A program made the translations under genes and the position numbers. The notes under the pieces are model-generated. The model was not told the origin of the DNA, did no database searches, and saw only the letters and a list, made by a program, of their open reading frames with translations. Source: Hyphomicrobiales bacterium (GTDB lineage: Bacteria; Pseudomonadota; Alphaproteobacteria; Rhizobiales; Beijerinckiaceae). From it: 27,954 nucleotides of DNA. The DNA is taken from contig JANYDZ010000407.1 in NCBI GenBank assembly GCA_025363375.1, positions 1 through 27,954 of the forward strand. The letters are read 5' to 3'. This document shows positions 7,739 through 15,341 of the stretch, piece after piece. How positions within the stretch are numbered: the first letter of the stretch is position 1; every line of letters begins with the position of its first letter.

Positions 7739-8709
7739 GAATTGCCATCGTCACACGCGCGGCGATCTTGCCGCTGGCCCTGATCGCGGGGCTCGCGCCG
7801 GCGCGCGCACGCGATCCCGTCGTTGTCGCGACCTCGCTGCAGCCGCTGTTTTCCATCACGTCGGCGCTGGCGCGGGAGACCGCCATCGAGGTGCGCGCCG
7901 CGCCGGCGGCCTTGCCGGGCATGCAGCAACTGGCGCGGGCCTTCACGCGACAAGCCGCGGCTATTGGCGGCGAGCTCGAACGCGCCGACGCGGTCGTCTC
8001 CATCGCCAGCGTTTGGCCGGAGGATCCGCTTTTCCGCGAGGCGCGCGCCCGCAACATTCGCGTCGTGCACATTGACGCGGCGCGATCCCTCGCCAGGGGC
8101 GCGGCGAGCATCACTTTGATCGCGCGGCCGGTTTCGAACGTACCCTGGCGCGGCGCGAAGGCGGGGCAGGGCGATTCGCCCTGGGCGTGGTTCAGTCCGT
8201 CCAACGCCATCCGCATGGCGGAGATCATCGCCGCCGACATCAAGCGCCTCGCGCCCGAGGACGAAGCGCGGATCGAGGCGAACCTCGTCGCCTTCACGCG
8301 GGAAATTCAGGCCCTGCGCGCGGAATACGACGCCAAGTTCCTGACCCTCGACAATCCCGCGATCTTCGCGCTGACGGATCATTTCGTTTATCTGACGAAT
8401 GAATTCGGGCTGTTCATCGAAGGCTATCTCGTCGAGGACGACGTATTGTGGTCGCCGGCGGATTTCGACGGTCTCGCGCAATTTATCGAGGAGCGCGGCG
8501 TCAGGCAGGTGCTGCATCACTGGCAACCGGCCGAGCCCGTGGCCGCCGCGATTACGAAGGCGGGCGCAAGCCTGCTCGTGCTCGACGACGGCGAGAATTC
8601 GAACGGCGCGCCGGCGGCAAAGCCAGACGCGCGTTTGTATCAGACGATTCTGCGCGCCGACCTGGAGGCGTTGTTTCGGGCGCTGGGTGGTGGGGCGCGA
8701 CGCCCGTGA
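7735..8709 (+). CDS. Second ZnuA-like binding protein with altered metal site
   Basis: The protein has 324 residues, with the ATG at 7735 overlapping the permease stop; the longer open frame upstream belongs to the permease gene region. The signal peptide ends near ARA (about residue 26). The overall pattern follows the cluster A-I fold (VVVATSLQPLFSITSALA at the start, linker helix near 160-205), but canonical ligands are mostly gone: the first site reads PGMQQLA without histidine, the DPHTW-like motif has become SPWAWFSP with Trp150, and only His216 in DHFVYL clearly survives. A His-His pair is present at 261-262. It may bind a different metal, a metal complex, or act as a partner of the first binding protein. 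Last gene of the operon. Confidence 0.83.
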   Translation: MRIAIVTRAAILPLALIAGLAPARARDPVVVATSLQPLFSITSALARETAIEVRAAPAALPGMQQLARAFTRQAAAIGGELERADAVVSIASVWPEDPLFREARARNIRVVHIDAARSLARGAASITLIARPVSNVPWRGAKAGQGDSPWAWFSPSNAIRMAEIIAADIKRLAPEDEARIEANLVAFTREIQALRAEYDAKFLTLDNPAIFALTDHFVYLTNEFGLFIEGYLVEDDVLWSPADFDGLAQFIEERGVRQVLHHWQPAEPVAAAITKAGASLLVLDDGENSNGAPAAKPDARLYQTILRADLEALFRALGGGARRP

Positions 8710-8715
8710 ATGGAC

Positions 8716-8739
8716 CTTTCTCCCGCCCGCGGGAGAAGG
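8716..8739. repeat. Palindromic hairpin, terminator-like or dispersed repeat
   Basis: TTCTCCCG at 8718-8725 pairs perfectly with CGGGAGAA at 8730-8737 around a 4-nt loop, with a T-G and a C-G pair extending the stem outward. It lies 8 nt after the stop of the metal operon, so it may end or stabilise the transcript. No U-run follows, so it is not a canonical intrinsic terminator. It resembles the CTCCCGC/GCGGGAG palindromes that are scattered through many alphaproteobacterial genomes. Confidence 0.5.
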
Positions 8740-8753
8740 CCAGGGCGCCACCC

Positions 8754-8775
8754 GGATGACTTCTGGATGACTTCT
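8754..8775. repeat. Perfect 11-bp tandem duplication
   Basis: GGATGACTTCT at 8754-8764 is repeated without interruption at 8765-8775. It lies between the hairpin after the metal operon and the start of the DUF6351-like gene. It may be a recent slippage duplication; no function is evident. Confidence 0.55.
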
Positions 8776-8846
8776 GTTGCCCTTAAACCATAGTTCCCCT
8801 AGCTTCAGGAAAATGAACCCGCAATCGGGATATCCGGGAGGCATTG

Positions 8847-11054
8847 ATGACCATTAAATTCCTGCGCGCGGCCACTGTTTTTGCGGCGGTCACCGCCGGC
8901 CTTCCGGCCTTTGCGCAAACAATCTCCAGCCTGAAAATCGAAGTTCTCTCCTCGCGCCCGGAACTCGTCAGTGGCGGCGATGCGCTTGTACGGGTGTTGG
9001 GATCGGATACGCCGCCAAATGTCTGGCTCGGCGGCTCCGATGTATCGGCGGTCTTCAAGCCCGATCCGAAAGGCGGATGGGTCGGACTCGTCGGCGGTTT
9101 GAAAGACGGCGACAACGCGCTTGTCGCTAAAGCGGCGGGCAAGGAGGCCGCGCTGACGCTGAAAAATCACCCCATAAACGGCACCTTGTTTGCCGGCCCG
9201 CAGCAAACGCCGTTCCTTTGCGAGAACGAGAATTTCAGGTTGCAGCCTGCGAAAGACGGCAGCTGCGCCGCGCCGCCGCGCGTCGATTATTTCTACCGCA
9301 ACCGCGGCGGCGAATGGAAGCCGTTCGATCCAGCCGCCGCGCGTCCCAACGACATCGGCGCGACGAAAACCTCCGAAGGCGTCGAAGCGCCGCTCATCGT
9401 GCGGCAGGAGAAGGGCGTCATCAACCGCTCGGCCTATCTCATCAACATCCTGCACGATCCCGCCGCGGGTCCGCAGCCTTCGCCCGCGGCGGCTTCGCCG
9501 GGCTCCGCCTGGAATGGAAAACTCATCTACAGTTTCGGCGGCGGCGTGCAGGCCAATTACCACATGGGCCGCGGCCTCGGCGCCATGACGGGCACCGACG
9601 CTAAATTCTTCATGGAGGATATGGGCGGCGGTCTCGCCGATTATTTCATTGCGCGCGGCTACGCCGTGGCGACCGGCTCTCTCAATGTAATGGGAACCAA
9701 CAACGACGATGTGAAATCCGCCGAGACAGTCGCCAAAATCAAGGAATATTTCGTCAAGAAATTCGGCCGGCCCCAGTTCACGATCGGTCACGGCGCCTCC
9801 GGCGGCTCGATGCAGCAACATCTTATCGGCAACAACTACCCGGGTCTGCTCGACGGCATCATGCCGGCGCGTTCCTACCCTGATGTCATGTCATTTCTGC
9901 AGCCTTTGTATGATTGCGAATTGATCGGCAAGGCGACCGACGGCGCCGGTGAAAAATGGACCAACGAGCAGAAGGGCGCCGCCGCCGGCAAATATTGGGG
10001 CTATTGCATCAGCAACGGCGCGCGTTATCCCAACGCGCGTCCCGAGTGGTGCGACGCCGCGGTGACCGACCTCGTCGCCAACGATCCCGCTTTGAAGGCC
10101 AAGGGCGTCCGTTGCACCTATCAGGACAATCTGGCCAACATATTCGGCGTCGATCCGGCGACGGGCTTCGCGCGCAATCCTTTCGACAATGTCGGCGTGC
10201 AATATGGCCTTGCCGCGCTGAACGAAAAGAAAATCAGTTTCGATCAGTTCCTTGATCTCAACGCCCGGATAGGGGGCTTCGACGTCAATGGCAAGGTTGC
10301 GCCCAAACGCATGGTCGCCGATCCCGTCGCCTTGCGGCGCGCTTACGCGAGCGGCCGCGTCAACAATGCGAATGGCGGCCTTGCGTCGATTCCGATCGTC
10401 GATATCCGCTCCTATGTGGATGGCGATCCCGTCGGCGTCGGCGACGCCAACATCGACGTGCACGACGGCTATCACAGCGCCGTCATGCGCGCGCGTCTGC
10501 TGAAAGCCAACGGGGACGCGGCGAACCACGTGATCATGACTGTCGCGAGCCTCGGGCGCGTGCAGGCCGATACCCGCACATATGGCTCGCCGCTGACGCG
10601 CGTTTCCGGCGAGGGGCTCGCGCTGCTCGACAAATGGCTGACCAATGTCGCGGGCGACAAGAGCGACCAACCCATGGCGAAAAAAGTGGCGGCGAACAGG
10701 CCAGCGGAACTCGTCGACGCCTGTTATCCAACCTCCGCCGGCGCGCTGGTTGGCGCGATCGACAAGGTCACGGACGCCGCGCGCTGCGTAAAGCTGTTTC
10801 CTTTCGCGGGCGACGCGCGGTTGGCGGCCGGCGGCCCCGCGACGGACGATGTCTTCAAGTGTCAGTTGAAACCTGTCGACGGCGCCGACTACAAAACCAG
10901 CCCGACGGCGGAGCAGCTCGCGGCAATGCGGCGGATTTTCCCTGAAGGCGTCTGCGATTATTCCAAACCCGGCGTCGGGCAAGAGCCGCTCGCCGGCACC
11001 TGGGCGGTGTTTCGGGGCAATGGCGAGTTCACCAACCTTGAGCCGCGCCGCTGA
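8847..11054 (+). CDS. DUF6351-like exported serine hydrolase
   Basis: The protein has 735 residues. The ATG at 8847 is chosen because GGGAGG lies 5 nt upstream; a TTG one codon earlier is possible. The signal peptide ends after AFA (residue 23). An N-terminal beta-rich domain (about 25-110) precedes an alpha/beta-hydrolase-like core: KLIYSFGGGVQANY near 225-238, GYAVATGSLN at 271-280, a nucleophile elbow GHGASGGS at 314-321 with Ser318, and candidate catalytic histidines in VHDGYHS (His539, His543). There are eight or more cysteines, suggesting disulfides. The layout resembles tannase/feruloyl-esterase or 3-hydroxybutyrate-oligomer hydrolase folds, and I assign it to DUF6351 from the overall pattern. 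Substrate unknown; probably an ester or lactone hydrolase in the periplasm or outside the cell. It heads a run of exported proteins. Confidence 0.8.
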   Translation: MTIKFLRAATVFAAVTAGLPAFAQTISSLKIEVLSSRPELVSGGDALVRVLGSDTPPNVWLGGSDVSAVFKPDPKGGWVGLVGGLKDGDNALVAKAAGKEAALTLKNHPINGTLFAGPQQTPFLCENENFRLQPAKDGSCAAPPRVDYFYRNRGGEWKPFDPAAARPNDIGATKTSEGVEAPLIVRQEKGVINRSAYLINILHDPAAGPQPSPAAASPGSAWNGKLIYSFGGGVQANYHMGRGLGAMTGTDAKFFMEDMGGGLADYFIARGYAVATGSLNVMGTNNDDVKSAETVAKIKEYFVKKFGRPQFTIGHGASGGSMQQHLIGNNYPGLLDGIMPARSYPDVMSFLQPLYDCELIGKATDGAGEKWTNEQKGAAAGKYWGYCISNGARYPNARPEWCDAAVTDLVANDPALKAKGVRCTYQDNLANIFGVDPATGFARNPFDNVGVQYGLAALNEKKISFDQFLDLNARIGGFDVNGKVAPKRMVADPVALRRAYASGRVNNANGGLASIPIVDIRSYVDGDPVGVGDANIDVHDGYHSAVMRARLLKANGDAANHVIMTVASLGRVQADTRTYGSPLTRVSGEGLALLDKWLTNVAGDKSDQPMAKKVAANRPAELVDACYPTSAGALVGAIDKVTDAARCVKLFPFAGDARLAAGGPATDDVFKCQLKPVDGADYKTSPTAEQLAAMRRIFPEGVCDYSKPGVGQEPLAGTWAVFRGNGEFTNLEPRR

Positions 11055-11063
11055 GAGGCAACA

Positions 11064-11573
11064 ATGAAACCCAGACTTGCGCGCGCCGGTTTGCTGGCAG
11101 GTTCATTCGCTATGTATGTCGGGGCCGTTTGCGCTCAGGAAGCCGGCCTTACCGGCGACAAGCACGCTGGCGATGTCGTCCTGGCGCGTCAGTTGCTCAT
11201 GACCGAGGTGGAGGCGAACATGATGGCGATCGACTTCGCGCTCGGCGGCAGGGAGACCTTCCTGAAAACCCTGCGAGACAACGCCTATACGATCAGTTCG
11301 TTGCTGTCGGCGTTCACGCATCTTTTTCCGCCGCAAACGAAACCAGGCGCGCCCCTGGCCAATGACTGGCCAACGCCAACAGCGGCTTCGATAAAAATAT
11401 GGGAGGATTTTGAGGCTTTCTACGAGACCACGCAGGCCGCGGCCAACATCGCCCTCGACGCCAGCAAAGCGGCGAACATGGACGCTTTCAAAACCGCGGG
11501 CGCGAAGCTGCGCGCCGCCTGCGATTCCTGCCACGCCCGGTATACGACTTCGCAGGACGCGCCCAAGCCTTGA
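11064..11573 (+). CDS. Cytochrome c' (C-terminal-haem four-helix type)
   Basis: The protein has 169 residues with a signal peptide ending near VCA (residue 24). A single haem-binding CDSCH lies at 153-157 close to the C-terminus, as in cytochrome c'. The HLFPPQTKPG segment (86-95) and IWEDFEAFYETTQ stretch (112-124) fit the family's helix B/C region. Cytochromes c' bind NO and CO and can protect against nitrosative stress or shuttle electrons. A GAGG ribosome-binding site lies upstream, and only 9 nt separate it from the DUF6351-like gene, so they are probably co-transcribed. The role in this cluster is unknown; it may take electrons from a neighbouring oxidation, but that is speculation. Confidence 0.85.
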   Translation: MKPRLARAGLLAGSFAMYVGAVCAQEAGLTGDKHAGDVVLARQLLMTEVEANMMAIDFALGGRETFLKTLRDNAYTISSLLSAFTHLFPPQTKPGAPLANDWPTPTAASIKIWEDFEAFYETTQAAANIALDASKAANMDAFKTAGAKLRAACDSCHARYTTSQDAPKP

Positions 11574-11664
11574 ACGGCCCAATAGCCGCAGCCGCCCTTG
11601 ACGCGATTTGCGCCTTTCAAATAGATTTGGATCGACGGCAATGCGCTACGCCAATGGAGGAACG

Positions 11665-12606
11665 ATGAAGGTCATGTTCAAGGGCGGTTTTTTTGGCGCT
11701 CTTCTTGTCGCCGTGGCGAGCGGCGCGGCTGTCGCGCAAGGTCCCTGTCCACAATGTGGTTCGCAGACCCCGATCAAGGACATCGACAAATCCATAGCAG
11801 AGGCCGCGCTGGCGCATGGCCTCGTGCGCGCCATCGCCCAGCAGATCGGGCAGATGAACAATTATGAATATGTCGGCGCGGGCACGATGGTCGACCTTGA
11901 AGCGCCAACCTTGGGGGCGGCGGTTCCCGTCAGCCGTTATGTTTACAACGCCCATCAGCAATTATGGGCCTCGCGGTTGGATTTTCAGGGCGCCAACGCG
12001 CCGCGCACGATCCGCGTGGTCAAGGGGAACCGCGCCTGGGATGAGACCTGGTACGAGGAAAAGGCAAAGCTCGGAGTGATCAGGAAACTGAAGACGGCGC
12101 CCGCCGATTCCATGGCGAAATTGCGCGCCGACCTTTTGTGGCTGCAGCCGCACATGTTCATCTCCCATGTCGCCTTCGCCGCCGCGAAAAAGTGCATGAC
12201 GGCGGAGGTCAAGGCCTGCGACGTCAAATGGTCGAAGGGCGAGGAGAATGGCCGCCTGTTCTTCACAGTCGAGATTAACGGCCAGACCTACAAGGGCACG
12301 CTCGACGCCAACAAGCGCTTGGCTTCCATCGAGGCGAAGCTTACGCTTCCGAGCGGCGGCGGGCCGAAGTCCATCGTGGCGAAATATTCAGGTTGGCGCA
12401 CCGGCGAAGGCGACACCAACGAGGCCAAAAATCTGGCTGCGTATGGCGACAAGTCCCTCGACAAATTCCACAACGGCACGTTCTGGCCGGAATTCATCGT
12501 CTACGAACTTGAGGGCCAGAAAGTGCTCGACCTCAAGGTCAGCGAGGGCTGGAACAATCCATACACTATTTTTCCCGAACCCGAATTGCTTGCGAAGGCG
12601 CAATGA
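11665..12606 (+). CDS. Exported protein of unknown function with N-terminal CPxC
   Basis: The protein has 313 residues. The ATG at 11665 is preceded by GGAGG at 4-nt spacing and starts a clean signal peptide (FFGALLVAVASGAAVA, cleavage near residue 24); the frame is open upstream to a TTG at 11608 but those codons have no such signals. The mature N-terminus carries CPQC (residues 28-31), either a thiol pair or half of a metal site. Two further cysteines occur at KKCMTAEVKAC. The second half looks like a beta-sheet-rich domain (YKGTLDANKRLASIEAKL). No known domain is recognised. It lies between cytochrome c' and the DUF6152-like gene in one direction, all exported. Function not assigned. Confidence 0.75.
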   Translation: MKVMFKGGFFGALLVAVASGAAVAQGPCPQCGSQTPIKDIDKSIAEAALAHGLVRAIAQQIGQMNNYEYVGAGTMVDLEAPTLGAAVPVSRYVYNAHQQLWASRLDFQGANAPRTIRVVKGNRAWDETWYEEKAKLGVIRKLKTAPADSMAKLRADLLWLQPHMFISHVAFAAAKKCMTAEVKACDVKWSKGEENGRLFFTVEINGQTYKGTLDANKRLASIEAKLTLPSGGGPKSIVAKYSGWRTGEGDTNEAKNLAAYGDKSLDKFHNGTFWPEFIVYELEGQKVLDLKVSEGWNNPYTIFPEPELLAKAQ

Positions 12607-12664
12607 ATTCGAAAGCGCGCTGGCCCGGACTCTGGCGCACAAGCCCCATCTCAAGGAGACTCCC

Positions 12665-13081
12665 ATGTTAAAATATTCGATATTCGGCGGAGTTCTCGCC
12701 CTCGGGCTCGCGGCGGGCTCTCCCGCGTTTGCCCACCACGCCGTGCAGGCGCAATTCGACGTGACGAAGAACGTCGTCATCAAGGGCAGACTGCTCAAGG
12801 TGGACTGGCAGAACCCGCATGCATGGTTCCACTTTGAAGTGACGAAGGAAGATGGAACCGTCGAAACGTGGTCCACCGAAACAGTTGGCCCCAATGGTCT
12901 GCGCCGTCTTGGCCTCAGCGACCGGCGGTTGTTTCAAATCGGCGAAACCTACTCGGTGGACATTTGTCCAGACCGCTCGGGCGCGAAGCTTGGCTTCACC
13001 AACGCGTTTACGTTTCCCGACGGCAAGTTCGTGCGTGTCGGCTTTCCCGAGAATCCGAACGGCGAAATTCCCGGTAATTGA
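12665..13081 (+). CDS. DUF6152-like exported protein with His-His N-terminus
   Basis: The protein has 138 residues. The ATG at 12665 has AAGGAGA just upstream; the frame is open further upstream, but those codons lie over the preceding gene. The signal peptide ends after AFA (residue 23), leaving a mature chain starting His-His. The pattern HHAVQAQFD, a strand with VIKGRLLKVDWQNPHAWFHFEV (residues 37-58) and the later SVDICPDRSG-type segment match the DUF6152 family of small periplasmic beta proteins. Family members begin with the same His-His and contain the NPH(A/S)W motif, so a metal site formed by the N-terminus and the inner histidine is plausible but untested. A 36-nt gap leads to the next exported protein. 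Confidence 0.8.
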   Translation: MLKYSIFGGVLALGLAAGSPAFAHHAVQAQFDVTKNVVIKGRLLKVDWQNPHAWFHFEVTKEDGTVETWSTETVGPNGLRRLGLSDRRLFQIGETYSVDICPDRSGAKLGFTNAFTFPDGKFVRVGFPENPNGEIPGN

Positions 13082-13117
13082 GACCCCGCGCCCCGCGCCG
13101 ATTACAGGAGACCCCGC

Positions 13118-13990
13118 ATGAAAATATCTTTCGCGATAGTCGCGGCCGTGGCAACAGCCGCCCTGCTGGCGGGCGCCGCTCCCGTCGGGGCGCAGGCTCC
13201 CGCGCCGGCGGCGGCCGCGCGCCTGGATTTGAACGGCATCTGGATTCCCGGCGCCCCGCCGCCGCCGGCTAAATCGGCCCTGTGCGGCGAGAGGATCGAC
13301 GCTTTCGTCATCGGCAACGACAAGACTGAACGGTTTGCCGCCAACGGAGCCAAGGGCGCGCAAAAGTGGATAACCTTTGAACAGGATTGCGGCGTGCAGC
13401 ATCGTGGCCGCGTCAGCAAACCCGCCTACAAGCCGCAGTTTTGGGAAGAGGTGCGCATGCACGACCTCTACGCGAACGCCGGCGGCGACTACGAGAAATA
13501 CGCCGATCCGGAATGGAAAAACATGCCGCTGGGCGTGCCGCGAATGGGCGCGCCGAACCAGATCGCGCAAATTGGCGGCCAGATGTTCTTCCTCTACGAG
13601 AACCGCAATACGTTTCGGTCCATCCCGACCGACTGCCGCGAACACGATCCAGTGTTGAAATACGACCAGACCGTCAACGGACTTTCCGTCGGCTGCTGGA
13701 AAGGCGATACGCTGGTCGTGACTTCGATGGGCTTCACCGACCAGACGTGGCTCGACTGGCCCGGCTATATCCACAGCAACGAAATGGTGGTGACCGAAAA
13801 GCTGACGCGCAACGGCGATGTGCTCACGGTCGAAACCATCGTCGAGGATCCCGTCATGTTCCTGGAGCCATGGGTGATGCCGACTGTGCGCCTCAACATG
13901 AACAAGGAGCCCGGCGCGCAATTAATGCAGGATGTGCCCTATATCGACAAATCGCTGGGCAAGCTGGTCGATCCCAAATATCGCGGGTGA
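13118..13990 (+). CDS. Exported protein of unknown function (SVGCWKGDTLVV type)
   Basis: The protein has 290 residues with a signal peptide ending near GAQA (about residue 26) and a Pro/Ala-rich linker before LNGIWIPG. The C-terminal half has the pattern SVGCWKGDTLVVTSMGFTDQTWLD followed by LTRNGDVLTVETIVEDPVMF (both stated as patterns spanning roughly residues 188-250), which I recognise from many uncharacterised exported proteins of Acidobacteria and Proteobacteria. Three or four cysteines are present. AGGAGA precedes the ATG. It probably forms a lipocalin-like or beta-sheet domain. Co-directional and close to the DUF6152-like gene. No function can be given from sequence. Confidence 0.76.
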   Translation: MKISFAIVAAVATAALLAGAAPVGAQAPAPAAAARLDLNGIWIPGAPPPPAKSALCGERIDAFVIGNDKTERFAANGAKGAQKWITFEQDCGVQHRGRVSKPAYKPQFWEEVRMHDLYANAGGDYEKYADPEWKNMPLGVPRMGAPNQIAQIGGQMFFLYENRNTFRSIPTDCREHDPVLKYDQTVNGLSVGCWKGDTLVVTSMGFTDQTWLDWPGYIHSNEMVVTEKLTRNGDVLTVETIVEDPVMFLEPWVMPTVRLNMNKEPGAQLMQDVPYIDKSLGKLVDPKYRG

Positions 13991-14009
13991 AGCGCGCACG
14001 GGGAACCCT

Positions 14010-14174
14010 ATGTCCACCGCCGAACTCTCGATCATGTTCGCCTACCGGCTGCTCGCGCTCTTCGTCGCTGTGATGATGGCGCTCGTACTCTGGCGCGAGA
14101 AAGACCGCCGCGCGCAATTCTTCGCTTTTCTCGTCTTTATTCCTTTTATTCTGCGCGCGGCGGGCGTGAAGTGA
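14010..14174 (+). CDS. 54-residue membrane peptide upstream of the M14 deacylase
   Basis: The product has 54 residues starting at ATG 14010; the open frame extends upstream but overlaps the preceding gene. Two hydrophobic segments (FAYRLLALFVAVMMALVLW and FFAFLVFIPFILRAAGV) flank a charged turn REKDRRAQ, so it should be a two-helix hairpin in the inner membrane. Its TGA overlaps the GTG start of the next gene (GTGA), which implies translational coupling and argues that this small gene is real. No homologue recognised. It might be an assembly partner for the anchored deacylase that follows. Confidence 0.6.
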   Translation: MSTAELSIMFAYRLLALFVAVMMALVLWREKDRRAQFFAFLVFIPFILRAAGVK

Positions 14175-15316
14175 CGCCCCCTGGCGATTTTTTTCGCGCC
14201 AACAAGACGGCGCTCGGCCTGTCGCTTGCCGCGCTTCTTGTGACTGTCGCCTCGGCGCGCATCTTCCTCGCCATGCGCGAGGCCGAGCCCATCGTGTCAG
14301 GCCCCGGCGTCACCGCGCAAATGATGTTGAGCGCCTTCAATCCCACGCTCGCGAATAGTCCCGGCGATACGCCTGTCTATGAACTTGGTTCCGACAAGGC
14401 CGGCGCCGCCATCACCATCATCGGCGGCACCCATCCGCAAGAGATCGCGGGCCTGCTCGCCGCCGTGCTGCTGATCGAGAACGCCACCGTCAGTCAGGGC
14501 AAGCTCATCGTCGTGCCGCAAGCCAATCGCAGCGGCTTTACTCACACCGATCCCATGGAGGCCTACCTCCATGCAATCACAATCAATACGCCCGCCGGGC
14601 CGCGCTGGTTCCGCGTCGGCATGCGTCTTACCAATCCCGTCGATCAATGGCCGGACCCCGATGTGTTCACGCACATGCCGAGCCGCGAGAACATGATCGG
14701 CCACGAAACGCGCAACCTCAACCGCAATCATCCCGGCTCCGAGACGGGCTGGCTCACCGCGCGCGTCAGCCACGCGCTCACGCGGATCGCCAAGACATCG
14801 GCGCTTGTTTTCGATCTGCACGAGGCGCAGCCGGAATATCCCGTCATCAACATGATGGTCGCGCACGAGAACACATTCGAGACCGCGGCGACCGCGCAGT
14901 CAATGATTCAGGCGCGGCGCATTCCCATGGGCCTTGCCGCCTCGCCGAAAAATTTGCACGGACTGAGCCATCGCGAGTTTGGCGATCATGCTCACGCGCA
15001 ATCCCTGCTTGCGGAAACCGCCAACCCCGCCATGGGCCGCTTTCGCGGACGCACCAGCGAGGCGCTCGTCGTTGGCGGAAAGGACGAGAACTACGTGCGC
15101 GCGACAAAACTGGGGCGCACTTTCGCCAAGTTCGACGACGCCGGCTGGCCGTTGCACCTGCGCGTCGCGCGTCATCTTGTTGCGATTGAGGAAGTCATCA
15201 ACGCATACAACGAATTGCACCCCGAAGCTCCGGTTGTCGTCGACAACATGCCATCGTACAAGGACGTGATTGAAAAGGGGTTGGGCGCCTTCCTGAAGCC
15301 GCCGCCGAAGGAGTGA
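14171..15316 (+). CDS. Membrane-anchored M14-type zinc deacylase (succinylglutamate desuccinylase/aspartoacylase family)
   Basis: The protein has 381 residues from a GTG at 14171 that overlaps the stop of the small membrane gene. An N-terminal hydrophobic segment (about 14-34) acts as anchor or uncleaved signal. Zinc ligands are evident: His88 and Glu91 in GGTHPQE and His218 in DLHEAQ, with an NRNHPG motif at 185-190 matching the substrate-binding NR-x-PG of this family. Known members cleave N-acyl amino acids or gamma-glutamyl/amide bonds. It probably acts in the periplasm. It converges with the poly-gamma-glutamate operon at a 25-nt gap. Because the family cuts amides on acidic amino acids, it could act on that polymer or its fragments, but it could equally belong to the DUF6351 block. 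Confidence 0.8.
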   Translation: MTPPGDFFRANKTALGLSLAALLVTVASARIFLAMREAEPIVSGPGVTAQMMLSAFNPTLANSPGDTPVYELGSDKAGAAITIIGGTHPQEIAGLLAAVLLIENATVSQGKLIVVPQANRSGFTHTDPMEAYLHAITINTPAGPRWFRVGMRLTNPVDQWPDPDVFTHMPSRENMIGHETRNLNRNHPGSETGWLTARVSHALTRIAKTSALVFDLHEAQPEYPVINMMVAHENTFETAATAQSMIQARRIPMGLAASPKNLHGLSHREFGDHAHAQSLLAETANPAMGRFRGRTSEALVVGGKDENYVRATKLGRTFAKFDDAGWPLHLRVARHLVAIEEVINAYNELHPEAPVVVDNMPSYKDVIEKGLGAFLKPPPKE

Positions 15317-15341
15317 GACGGCGGCTGGACCAAATTTCCAC

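Noticed and set aside
7570..8844. Minus-strand open frame of 424 codons
   Set aside because: Antisense to the permease end and the second binding protein, whose signal peptide and overlaps show the plus strand is coding.
8805..10982. Two long minus-strand frames (8805-9821 and 9891-10982)
   Set aside because: Both are opposite the DUF6351-like hydrolase, which has a signal peptide, ribosome-binding site and nucleophile motif. The minus frames have no family pattern.
12668..13921. Minus-strand frame of 417 codons
   Set aside because: Opposite the DUF6152-like and following exported genes; Arg/His/Val-rich composition typical of a shadow frame.
15317..15341. Possible shared terminator between convergent deacylase and permease genes
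   Set aside because: The 25-nt gap has no stem-loop with a U-run.
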